Source: Ulota crispa (Eukaryota; Streptophyta; Bryopsida; Orthotrichales; Orthotrichaceae). Taken from it: a stretch of DNA of 64,000 bases. The DNA lies in assembly GCA_963920765.1 (NCBI GenBank), contig OY987249.1, positions 9,548,817-9,612,816 on the forward strand. The letters run 5' to 3'. The notes under the pieces were generated by a model that saw only the letters and a program-made list of their open reading frames with translations, was not told where the DNA came from and did not search any database. Made by a program: the position numbers and the translations under genes. Shown here piece by piece: positions 23,505-34,869 of the stretch (position 1 is the stretch's first letter; every line of letters starts with the position of its first letter).

Positions 23505-24415
23505 CCCCTAAAATTCTTTTGTGTTTAGAGGCCCAAAACTGCTTCAAAATACTAGTCCCCAAACCATGGTCAAAATCTTCATTGAAACTTACTTTTTAAC
23601 AAATCCAAATGTAGGATCCTTTGGTTGACTTGCACAAGTACATTGTCCCAAAATTTCAGAATGAAAATCCCCACCAATTGCAAGATCAATGTGCCTAAAC
23701 TTCAAAATGTAGGCTTTCCTAGTCCTTCCAAGAGGTGAAGTTTTGTTTTTCAAACTTTTTAGAGAAAAACACAAATGTTGTATTTCTTGTGCAATTTTGG
23801 CAATATGTTGGAAAATGGGTTGAAAGCATACATAAAAAAATTTAACCAAAAAAAATTTTGGATTCATTTTTACAAAAACTGGAAAGTGAAAGGTATTGAA
23901 GAATGAAAAATATAAGTAATATGCTAATAAGTTTTGGAAGAATTTGAAAATTGTTAATCCCAATGGTGAGAATGCTCTAACAGACAATTAGTAACTTTAT
24001 TTTTCATTTTCATTTGAAAATTTTAAAAATTGAGAGTAAAAGATAACTTTATATGTTTTTTTACCCTCTTTTTACCTTCATTGCCCGCAAAATAAAACTC
24101 CTTTTAACTCTTACCTCATTATTTGGAATTGAGTGATTCAATTTTTTTTGAGTAGGTATCAATCTATACAATTCTATTAAAAAATTCAAAAAAAATTAGT
24201 ATATATTTTTTGCTGCCCGGTTTGACATTGAAATTGAAAAAACCTTCTAACTTTTGCATTACTTATCAGAATGAAATGAAATAAAGCTTCACATGTAGAT
24301 TATGATGAGTAGCATCCATCCTAAAATTTTCATGAAAATTTTCCAAATTATGAAGTCAATAGAGCCTGCCCGAGTTCTCATAAAGCCCAAAGTGGGCTCC
24401 TTTGTCCTTTAGGGA
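23505..24415 (-). mobile_element. TTAA-type element, family B, copy 2
   Basis: A 911-bp inverted copy of 5941-6852, between TTAA at 23501-23504 and TTAA at 24416-24419. On the minus strand it holds a 132-codon open frame (23987-23589) that is shifted in copy 1. The frame has no recognised domain; its conservation may only reflect young age. Ends: CCCTAAAGGACAAAGG (minus strand, start, one base changed) and TTTTAGGGG. Confidence 0.75.
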
Positions 24416-24419
24416 TTAA

Positions 24420-25026
24420 ATAAATAACAACTAGAGGCTAACCACCCAACTTGAGTAAGAATTTAGAAAAAAAAAAAGATTTCAAATGTCCCTTCTTGTT
24501 TTTAAGTCAAACTAGATTCACAGAAATACAAGTATGGCTTTGGTGGGTTCCAAACACTAATTCCTGATTTTAGAATCACTAATACAATGACACGTGTATT
24601 CCTTTCAATTTTGACGGAATGGCATGTGTTCCTCTTTTTCCTTCTATAAGGTAGGAGCACCCATAAATGTCAAACTAAGGGTTTTGAACATGATGACTAT
24701 TAATAACCAACTAGCAAATTATAAGATCTATTAGGAATAGAAAAAAAAAGAGTTTGCACTTTTGAATGTATTATTTGGATACTATGAGAATAAGTTGTGA
24801 ATTTTTAAAGAGCAAACTGCTGTTATACCCATAACCAACACTAAGGTTTCATGTTCACATGTTGCACATCCTTGTAATTACATCTATTCATTTCCACAAA
24901 TTTCCAAGATTTCACAGGTGACGGTTATGGGGACATTGACACTTATGGGTGTTCCTACCTTATTGACTTGTTTGATATGTAAGTTACATGATTCTAATTG
25001 ATTTTTTGCACATGCGCTCACTATGC
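24420..25026. other. Gap without recognised features
   Basis: AT-rich DNA, no credible gene or element boundary. Confidence 0.4.
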
Positions 25027-25184
25027 CACAAGTAGAAAACTCCGTCCAAAACAACAGAAAACCAACAGTTTCTTGTTGTTTTGGGCACTTGCCCACGCTA
25101 ATTGACTAATTTAACAGAATTCTATAAAAAACTAAATACGTTTTGTTGATTTGAACACCATTATCTAAATCAACAAAAAAATTT

Positions 25185-25750
25185 GGAATCTTTGAGAATC
25201 TTTTGGGAATCTTTATGAATCTTTATGAATCTTTTAGGGATCATTGATAATCTTTTCAGGATTTTTAAGAACATATAAGAATCTTTTCATGATTTTAGAA
25301 TCTTTGAGAACATTTGAGAATCTTTGAGAATCTTTTTGGAATTTTTGAGAATCTTTTAGGAATCTTTGAGAATCTTTGGAAATCTTTGGGAATAATTTCA
25401 AATTTTTTTGGAATCTTTGAGAATGTTTGAGAATGTTTGAGAATCTTTGGAAATCTATGAGAATCTTCTTGGAATCATTGAGAATCTTTAGGAATCTTTG
25501 AGAATTCTTGAGAATCTTTGAGAATAGTTTGGAATATTTGAGAATCTTTTGAAATGTTTTAGGAATTTTGAATTTTTTTGAGAATTTTTGAAAATCTTTA
25601 AGAATCTTCTTGGAATCTTCTTGGAAGCTTTGAGAAGCTTTGAGAATCTTTAAGAATCTTTGGGGATCTTTTTGGAAATTTTAAAATCTTTGAGAATCTT
25701 TGAAAAATTTCAAGTACCTTTTTGGAATCTTTGAGAATCTTTTTAAAATC
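25185..25750. repeat. GAATCTTTGA minisatellite inside the CACTA element
   Basis: Several dozen tandem, imperfect units of about 10-13 bp based on GAATCTTTGA, fading out towards 25995. Tandem subterminal motifs are usual in CACTA elements, where transposase binds. Confidence 0.85.
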
Positions 25751-26706
25751 TTTATGAAATTTGTTAAAATACTTCAAAATGTTTATAGAAATAGAATCTC
25801 TTAGACTGAATTAGAATCCTTTAGGAACCTTTTTGTAATTCATCAAAATAATGTAAAATATTTTTAATAAAAAAACTATTACAATAGTTTTGGTTTGTTT
25901 TTGAAATCTTTCTAGAATCTTTTTGGACCTCATTAAAATGTTTTGAAGTTTTAAAAAATAAAAGAAGTTTAAAAAAAAAATAGAATCTTTTAGAAGTTTG
26001 AGTGTACATTGACTTGTTTTATTTCTTTACTTTTCACAATTTGGTTAGATTTAAAATTAGCAGCCTTTAAAGTTAAGTAATAACATGACTATAATAACAA
26101 AAAAATCAACAGTTTTTTTATTGATTTAGACACTTTTGGACACAACTTCACTAATTCAACAAAATTTTATATAAAAAGTACAACATTTTGTTGTTTTAAA
26201 TACCAAAATTTCTTTACAAACAAATATAAAAGATGCTCCTCAATTCTTTGAAAAAATCATATATGTCTCTCAAAGACTAAAAGTACCAAAAATATCTTTC
26301 CATTTTGTATAAAAATCAACAATGCTTCTAATAGATTGGGAAAATATTAAAAATGCTCCTCATCTATTTTAAATTATTAACATCTTTGTGTTATATGATA
26401 GCCAAGTGTATAGTTTAATGCAAATTCTTACAAGAAACCAAAGGTGATTTTTATACTTCAAATAACACAAGGATATATTTATCATTTCAAAATAGAAGAG
26501 TTTTTTTATGATTTTTCCAAAATAATAGGAGTATAATTGATATTCCTACAAAAATAAGGAATACTTTTTATGTTTCAAATATTTTCGGCATAAACTTGAT
26601 ATTTTGAAAGACATAAAGGGTATTTTTAGTATTTTTCCTTCTATTACTAACCAAATGAATTAAAAAAAAACAATCTTATAAAACATTTTTATAAGCTTTA
26701 AAAGAT

Positions 26707-27118
26707 GGGAATTGATATGTGTACCACACCCTTCCAATTACTATACCACACCACGGGGTAAATTTTAGATTTCTACCATCAAAAAGCTGAATTTGAAAAT
26801 TTTAAATTCAAATTTGAACTTAGAGACCATGGTATTGTCTAGAACCATAAAAAAAGTTGTATTTCAACAACACCCAATGAAAAAGTTTAGTTAAGGAGAA
26901 AATTGTTAATTTTACTTTTGTTTGTAAAAAAAGGTAAGCTTTTTCATTGGGTGTTGTTGAATTGCAATTCTTTTTATGGTCCTAGACAATATCATGGTCT
27001 TTAAGTTCATATTTGAATTCAAAATTCTCAAACTCAAACTTTTGATGGTAGAAATCTAAAATTTACCTCAGGGGTGTGGTACAATAGTTCGAAGGGTGTG
27101 GTTTACATATTAATGCCC
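26707..27118. mobile_element. Mutator-type MITE family M, copy M2
   Basis: 412 bp; the arms are inverted copies over most of the length (e.g. TTCATTGGGTGTTGTTG with its complement). Flanked by TTAAAAGAT and TTAAAAAAT (26698-26706, 27119-27127), a 9-bp duplication with one mismatch. Interior matches copy M3 at 45062. Confidence 0.8.
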
Positions 27119-27629
27119 TTAAAAAATATCCAAAACCATTCAAAAGTCTATAGAATTATGATTTTATAATTGCAAGGTTTTAATTTCGTAACTTTTCACG
27201 ATTTCATGTTATTTAAAGCTATCAAACTATAGAGGCTATTTTAACAGAATAAGGTTTTTTTACAAAAAAACTAGTACTAAATAATAATTATTAATGAATC
27301 CAATCTTTGCCTGTAGTATTCTTTTTGAGATTTGTGAATTCCAATAAAAATTTATAAACAAAATTAAAAGGATGGAAATAAACAATTTTTTAAAAATTTC
27401 TAAACACCTTCTTTGATTTTAGTTCATAACTTTTGATAAAAAGATTGAAATCCAAAAAAATTGTTGAAGGTGAAAAAAAATACATTTACCAACTTTTCTT
27501 AGTTCTAAGTTTTTTGAAAAAATATCCTTTAATGGGCAAAAATAGCCTCCAAAATCTACTGGCTTACGATTAATATGAATATTTAATGTACAAATACAAT
27601 CATGATTCATTTGTGCACATGTGTGAGTG

Positions 27630-27757
27630 CATGTGTGCTAGTGGTTGTGAATGATGTGGTAGTCTTGTTGTTTGTAAACTCGGTGATGGGAGGTTCGAAC
27701 CCCACTGCCGGCAGCCTTGCTTGGCGCTGTGGGCAATTGATTGGTCCCTAAAAAAAA
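27630..27757 (+). mobile_element. SINE-like unit with tRNA-type promoter boxes
   Basis: GGTTCGAACCCC at 27692-27703 is a perfect RNA polymerase III B box, and GTGCTAGTGGT at 27635-27645 resembles an A box about 47 bases upstream. An A-rich run follows (27748-27757). I could not fold a proper tRNA from it, so a tRNA-derived SINE is more likely than a tRNA gene. Target repeats are not clear. Confidence 0.45.
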
Positions 27758-27971
27758 AATTCTATGAAAAAAAACAACGTTTAAATTTAAAAAAATAGAA
27801 TTGAATAACATAAAATAAGTGAAAATTATTAAAAAACAACAAATAATCAACAAAAAATCAATATATTCTTGTTGAAAAGTACCCAAATCAACTTGACCAA
27901 ATCAACAGAAAAAATCAACAGCTTTCGGTTGAAATTTTGTTGATTTTGTGATAAATTTTCTACTAGTGTGC

Positions 27972-28692
27972 ACTCAAAAACACTACAATCAGTGTTTGTT
28001 GTTATTGGGTTTTTTAATTCCAAGTCAGCATGGAAGTTTGCTCTCATGACAAACTTCCATGCGCCAACAAAGTTCCAAAGTCTTCAAGTTTAGTTTTCAT
28101 TTTTCACACACTTTTATGCATTGGTGGTGACCAAACTTCTTTTCTCTCTTCCCAATTTTCAAGTTGGATTTTGTTTGGTTGTTGGATTCCATTTTTAAAG
28201 TAAAACCTTGTTTTTCCTCAAAGAGTACACTCCCCGTTTCTTTTAGGTACACGTGCAATCAAATGAAGGGTTATTTTGATTGTCTTGGTCCTAAACTTTT
28301 GACATGGCTTGGAAATAAAATAGCATCACTTTAATAGGCGTGGGGTCTTTATAAATAATGAAGGTTGAGGTTTAATAATAGGTATTATTTGTTTTTTTTA
28401 GTTCTACAATAGGGTAGTTAATATTTTTTTTAAATGAATATTTTTATTAGGAGTAGTAGATGGAGCTAGGGTTTATTATAGTGCCAAAACTTTATGGTCT
28501 TGCAGGGTATCCAAAGTTGGATCCAATGTCCGCTATTTAAACTAGATATAGGGTAGTTTACCCATTTTTTACAAGACTTCTGTGATTAAAAGGTGCAACA
28601 TGGGTTCATTGATTTTGGATGAAAAATATTAGATGGACTAGAGGGGTTCATTTTTTTGCTGATTTTTCTTGTGCGTTATCTTCTTGCAAGAG
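27972..28692. other. Gap with one short perfect hairpin
   Basis: GCATGGAAGTTTG and its complement at 28028-28062 form a 13-bp stem with a 9-base loop. Otherwise AT-rich sequence with no gene. Confidence 0.45.
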
Positions 28693-29313
28693 CAATAAGC
28701 TCCGTTCTGCAACTTGTGATTTATCGCTTTTTCCTCTTGTTAGAAGTGCAACCGATTGGGGTGCTGTAGGTATTTAGAAAGCTCTGATCACAGCCTGCGA
28801 GAACAAGTTCGGTAGAATTAGAAACAGTTCTTTAAAGACTATTCTCAACAAGTTTTTGATTGTAGCCCTAAAAAACTTATAAGCACAACAAGGTCAAGTT
28901 CTCTTCTAGAGAGACTATTAAAGAACATCAATTAGTATGTTTAGAGCAGGGTGTATACACCCTCTTCCAAACATTTAGTTTAGCTCCAGGGAGAACTCTC
29001 CCTCTAGCGAGGACAAGCGTCAAACGGACGACTAAAGAATCTTCTTCGACGTGAAAGGCGAGTGTAGTTAAAGGGCATGTACAAGATTGTCAAGAGCAGT
29101 AATTAGAACAAGCACATGAGACGTAACACATACTCCAGTGCAAAACTTACACAGATTAGGTCAAACCTAGGTATCTGACACTTCTTATCACACGGTAGTG
29201 GCACTTGGCAGAAGAGCAGATCCATATCTAAGACAGGCCGTAAAGTATCACCCCTAATAATCCAGATAGTACGCAAGATACAAATTAGGGTTTAAAGGTC
29301 TTAGGGTTACGTA

Positions 29314-30459
29314 ATGGAAATCCTACCGCACACTTTTGCTCAGGCGGTTGCAAGTGGAGAGTCTGCCTATGAGCCAGAACATTCAGTAACACAGGAGTCC
29401 CTAGAGCCAAGAAGCAGTAGAGCTAAGGAGACGACACCACAAGAACTACAAGAAAGACCTGAGCAAAATGTCAAAGTGACTGCAGGAAACACGACACTGC
29501 CATATCGATCAACTGCAGACAAACCACCGAAGAGTGCAAGGGAACTCTTCAATCCTGAGAGAGAAGTCACACTGGAGTTTTTGGAGGAGGAACTAGTTGA
29601 GCTCAGGCTATTGCAAGAAGACTGCAAATGACGCATGATACTAGGGCAAATCCCGGGCTCATCCCTAGGATACTAAAACCTGCATGCGTATTTGAGCACA
29701 CACATGCAGGACAAGCTCATATTGCTCCAAGTACTCCCGAGGGTCTTTTTTTGCATGGAGTTTGCCAATGCAGACGCAACACTGAGATACTTACTTAGAG
29801 ATAATCTAACATGGGAAGGCAGGTTGGTGCGTTTCTAGCAATGGAAGAGCACTTTCATAGCTGAAAACCCGGAAGCATCAGTTAACATGGGAATTGTAGC
29901 CAAGGTGCAAAATCCAGATTTGAATCTAACATACAAGGGAGAAAAAAGCCTACGCAAACTTGAAGCATAAATCAAAGCAGTTGTAGCGATTGAAGGAAGG
30001 TACTTAGCCGTAAAGTAAATAGCAAGAGCAATAGTGAACATCATAATTGACCAAATTGAAGACTTACTTGTAACTATTTGCCTATCAAAGCTCCGCAAAA
30101 GCGACCCAGAGATACGTCAAAGGGTGTTTTATTTGGGGCTACCTGGGCAATGCAAGAGGTGCCGTAAATTCAAACACCTTACAAATGAATGCGGACTTCA
30201 ATTGTATAAGGAAGCAAAGATCAAAGCCCTGGGGGACAACAACAATCTTAAGGAAAAGAACACAGATACAACAAATGACCAATATGGGCAACAAGTTGCT
30301 CCACAACGGCAGAAAGAGGCGATCAGGGAGCAGGAAAAAGGGAAGGCACCAGAGACGGAGCAGCACAAGGAGGAGAGACAAAGATCCGCGCTAGCCTCAT
30401 CAATTCATCAAGAATTCCAGGTCATGACCTGCAACAATAAACAGATAACTGGACCATAG
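29314..30459 (+). pseudogene. LINE ORF1 (gag-like RNA-binding protein), decayed
   Basis: Begins with an ATG at 29314 and an open frame of 105 codons (to 29631), rich in Glu, then continues in broken frames. A zinc knuckle CKRCRKFKHLTNEC (CX2CX4HX4C) at 30151-30192 identifies the RNA-binding ORF1 of plant L1 elements. Stop codons and frame changes lie between the two parts. Product would have coated LINE RNA. Confidence 0.75.
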
Positions 30460-31604
30460 CCAGCTCAAGCAAGCTCTAGAATCTCCCCCGGACACAAGGA
30501 GGCCCTCGCTTAAGAGAAAACATCGGAAAGATCTACCAACAACCAATTGCCAAGCCCGCTAGAATAGGTAAACATGTACGCATGCCTCAAACCTGTAGAT
30601 CATGAAGACGGTCTGTCAAAGAGTGGAAACGAATAGACGACCCAAACACCAATTTTGGACAAACGCGATGGCAACCAAAACACGGAATCTTTGGAGACAA
30701 AGGAAGATTGGAGCATAAAGGAGACCTGCCGGAGTGCAGCTCAAGTCTCTAAGACCCCAAAGAAGACCCCCACATTGTTGTAGAAGCAGGTAGAAGAGTC
30801 AAAAGATGATGAAACAAGGACATCAAAGAAGGAGCAAGGAACCAAAATCATATTGACTAAAAATGACTTCTCTACACCAGACAGAACTACATAATCAAAA
30901 CCATCTGGCAGATTCTGGCAAAGCACGAGAGAATCAATTTGTGAAGAGAAGGCAACACAATCAACAAACCCGTCAGACTCCTTTTGGGAAACCAACAGCA
31001 TAGAGAAAGTGGACAAGAGGTTCAATTCAACGGGCGAGGTAGGACCACACATAGGAAAAAAAACAATCATCATCTAGCCATTGATCTACAAGATGATAGG
31101 ACCGTGGATCCTCCTCAAGGATAAAGACTCATCTTCTTCCCAAGCAATGGTAGAACCTATTCCAATGGCAACCATTGAGGGCCAAACAATAGCAGGATTG
31201 AAGATCTCACTATTGCAGATCATCAAGGAATATGTCGAGGAACACGTAACTCCAAAACCGCACAAGTCACTACTATGAGACTCTATTAAGTGGTCTAGCA
31301 GATGGGACGAGAGAAACCGCAGCCACAAGTTAATAATGCTTGCCGCAATAAAAGTACCGTAAAAGTCTAGTGTCACCAAATCTTGCTCGTACACGTGGAT
31401 AGAAAGTGCAGCAATGGAAAAGCTATTGATTGACCAAGGAAGGGCCAAAATTAACTACATGCTCAAGAATTGGCTAGGAATAGAAGGATGTGTTTACAAT
31501 TGTACAAGATGGACCACAGGCATGCATGCCTCACCATCTTGGCACAATGATCAGCTCAGAATCCCCAAGGCTGACAATTCAGACTAAGTACCCACTGATC
31601 CAAA

Positions 31605-33706
31605 GTGATGCAGACAACCCTTACGTTGGTCACCTTCAACGTGAGGGGCATGGGAACAGGGACAAATGGAGCCAAACGCCAAATTCACCTAGGAAGCATT
31701 TTTGAGCGAGCAGAGACTACATCTCAAATAATACTTATGCAAGAGCATTGGCTTCAACAAGGCCATTGCAACCATCAGATAAAAAGCTTACCCTTCAAGG
31801 GTGGAACACAACTATAAAATCCAACAATCATCTTAGAAGGAGGTTCTTGCTACCAAGCTGGAATAGCGATTCTGTTAGTGCCGAATCTTGTTCCAAAGAT
31901 CACTGTTCATGGAATCATTGTAGACGGAAGGGCTTACTATGTAATTTTAAAGAACAACCATATTTCCACCCTAACTATCATCAGTTTTTACGCCAACTCA
32001 GAGAGCCTAGAAAGACAAAACTTGTGGAGGTTGAACTACGCATTGGATATTAGGTCCGACGCATATATTCTTGCCGGTGACTTCAATATGACGGAAAGGA
32101 ACAAAAATAGGCAAGGAGGTGAAGGGTATCGCCCAGGTATGAATTGGAGGGAGAAGACGGAGTGGCACAGATTGACAAATGCATACGGCCTCCAAGATGC
32201 CCATTACAGTGACGGTATCAAGTGCAGGAGCGGTAAAAAGTTCACATGGGACAACAATAGATCAGGCATGGATAGAAGGACGGCTAGACTTGACCGGATA
32301 TATGTCAAAGTTAGCCTAGAAGACTAAGGAGGCTTTCTTGAGATCTAGCCGCACACTAAGTTCTCAGACCATTGTCCAGTTACAATGAGTACACTGCCAT
32401 CACCTACAACTAGAGCTAAAAGAAAAAACAGGTTCAACACATCAATCTTAAAAAGCTCTGAGTACAAGCAGACACTGATAAACGCGTGGAACGCTGCACC
32501 AGATCTGACAAGAGAAAAAAGTAGACACAATGGATGGAAGCAGCGTTAGAACGAGTCCAAGTTGAAGCAGCCGGTATTAGCAAATAGATACGGCCCAAAC
32601 GCTTCAAGCAAGAACAAGAACTCATGTTCAAGATACAAAGATGCAAAAACTACCTAATTTGATTCATAGGAGATGATGAGGTAACAACAGAAATCTTGAG
32701 ATGCAAAACCGATCTGAACACATTGACAATGTAGGACCTGGAACGCTACCACCATGAAACATTGGCCCTCTGGATGAAGTTTGATGACAAATGTAACCAA
32801 AAGTTTTTCAACTATCATGAGCCTATTAGGAGGAAAACCTTCATCTCCATTATATTGGACGAGGATAGAATCCTGACTTCACAAGAAGACAAGCTGGTAG
32901 TAGCAATTGCTTTATTCTCAAGGCTATACACCCAAGAAGACGAAACTCCCGAGATGATAGCTGCAACAAAGGAATTATGCTCCAGAGTTTTGAGAAAAGT
33001 CACTCTAGCCATGAACAAAGAATTAACACGCGAGCTGAACTACTTCAAACTTAGAAAAACACTCATGAGTCTTGCAAAAGGCAAAGCACCTGACAGTGAT
33101 GGTATTCCCACTGAGTTTTTATAGGAATGATTCAACGATATTTGAAGGCAGCTACTATTGGCAGTAAAAGAAGTTCTACGCACAAGGAAATTAACGCCGC
33201 AATTGAATACATGGTTAACAGCTCTAGTGCTCAAAGCCGCTGATCTCACGCTTCTAAAGAATTTTAGGCCAATTACACTCCTAGGATCTTTTTATAAGGT
33301 GATAGCTAAGATTCTAGCGTGCAGACTCAAATCCTTACTATCAATCCTAGTCAGGCCAAATCAAATAGCCTATATCTAAGGCCATTGCATTATTGATAAC
33401 CTCATCCTAGTACAAGAAGCACTAGGGTATGTAGAGAAAAACCAACAGGATTTGATACTACTGCTGCTTGACTATGAGAAAGCCTTTGATTGAATAAGTT
33501 GGAACTTTATGTGCTCGGTCCTCACACAGCTAGGTTTCAACGAAGTTTTTCTGTTTCACGTCATGACTTTATATAGTCACGCATCATCAGCAACTATGAT
33601 AAACGGCGAGACATGGCCCAACTTTCCACTCTCCCGTTTGGTACGTCAAGAGTGCCCTATAGCACCTTTTTTGTTCATCCTAGTATCTAATGCCTTAGGC
33701 TATATG
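31605..33706 (+). pseudogene. LINE ORF2, 5' part: endonuclease and reverse transcriptase
   Basis: The AP-type endonuclease reads TLVTFNVRGMGTG near the start, a region with MQEHWL, then AGDFNMTERN near 32076-32105, the usual motifs. The reverse transcriptase follows from about 32.76 kb: KGKAPDSDGIP, FRPITLLGSFYKVIAKILA, LLLLDYEKAFD (33455-33490) and RQECPIAPFLFIL. Frames change several times and stops occur, for example after LLLLDYEKAFD. The domain is cut at 33706 by the LTR element. Confidence 0.85.
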
Positions 33707-34492
33707 TGTCAGAAATGGAGTTAGTGACAAGAACAAGGTAGAAACGTAGAATAAAGACAAGAGCTCAGAAGTGTACTTAGAACCAAGGCTAGAGTAGTAT
33801 ATTAGAAAGTAACAATATAAGGCAAGACCATAATTGTCTTTCCTGACATGATGACAACTCGACAAATTTTACGTCATAGACAAACAAGAGACCCTCCGTC
33901 CGTATGATAAAGTCAATTTTAAAGTTAACGTTTCAATAAAACATTTATATTTTTAATTTTGACATATTAATGTTTCATTTCATTAAAGTATCTCAATTTT
34001 ATATACGCTTATTAAAATCTACAATTTGGATCATATTTAAAGTAGATTAAAATAATTATCTCAGCTGTTAAAAAGAACCTTATTAGACAAAATTGTCACT
34101 CGTACTTAATACTTGTCATGTGCGACATCAAATGTCCAATAGATAAGACGACAATCAAACCCCAAAACATGTCTGAAAAGACAACTCTGGACAAGGCTAA
34201 AGCTTGAAGGCCAAAGACTAAGGCAACAAAATGAGTTGTCAAGACTAAGGAACATCTTAGTCTTGACTCCTTTATATATTAGAAATTGAAGCTTGTCTGT
34301 CAAATTTGGAAGTTACTCGAGAAGCTTCTTCCGACTTATTCGTCAAATTTAGAAGTTGCTTGAGAAGCTTCTTCTGATTTTGACGGCACTTGAGTTGTTT
34401 CTACTAGATAGAAAGCTTCTTGAAAAGCTTTCAGCTTTTTAGAATCTTCTAGAAATTTTCTAAAACTAGTCAATCGATTCATGTCCATGACA
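33707..34492 (-). repeat. LTR, left (3' LTR of the minus-strand element)
   Basis: Aligns with 39384-39803 at both ends. It is longer by about 366 bp in one block (near 33826-34190), which is either a later insertion here or a loss in the other LTR; the block contains CTCCGTCCGTATGATAAAG, reminiscent of a Stowaway MITE end. Confidence 0.85.
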
Positions 34493-34869
34493 TTACCTCT
34501 TTTATACGCTCGCTAATTAGATAGTTGCGCCAATGACAAAATATTTGATTTGTCCTTTCTAAATCTTTGAATCTAAATTTTTTTTAATTTCATACTCTTT
34601 GATGCTATCTACTTCAATACAAAGCGTCGGGGGTTGAATTCTTATAAAAAAGTTAGATTCTCTATACATTTTCAAGAGTGAAACATGAAACACAGGATAT
34701 ATCTTTATTGCTGTTGATAGTTGTAGTCAATATGCAACAACATTGATTTGTTTTTCAATATTAAATGGTTTAATCCAGCAATAGTCAAGTTAAATGCTTG
34801 GACGAGTCGTCTTGATATTACATAATAGTAGCCATACCTTTTCATCCACTTGAAATTGTGGTTGCTCTT

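Larger units (their letters stand above)
25027..27968. mobile_element. CACTA-like non-autonomous element, 2.9 kb
   Basis: Ends CACAAGTAGAAAAC (left) and CACTAGTAGAAAAT (right, complement), flanked by TGC on both sides (25024-25026 and 27969-27971). The 3-bp duplication and the CACTA-type end fit the CACTA (En/Spm) group, and repeats of AACAGAAAA/TTGTTG type lie inverted near both ends. It carries no transposase that I can see, so it depends on one elsewhere. Two later insertions lie inside it: a Mutator-type MITE and a SINE-like unit. Confidence 0.7.

Noticed and set aside
27630-27757. Functional tRNA gene
   Set aside because: The B box is perfect but I cannot form an acceptor stem and anticodon arm; a SINE-like unit is the better reading.
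33880-33930. Stowaway MITE inside the left LTR
   Set aside because: Only one end resembles CTCCGTCC; no matching opposite end or TA pair found.
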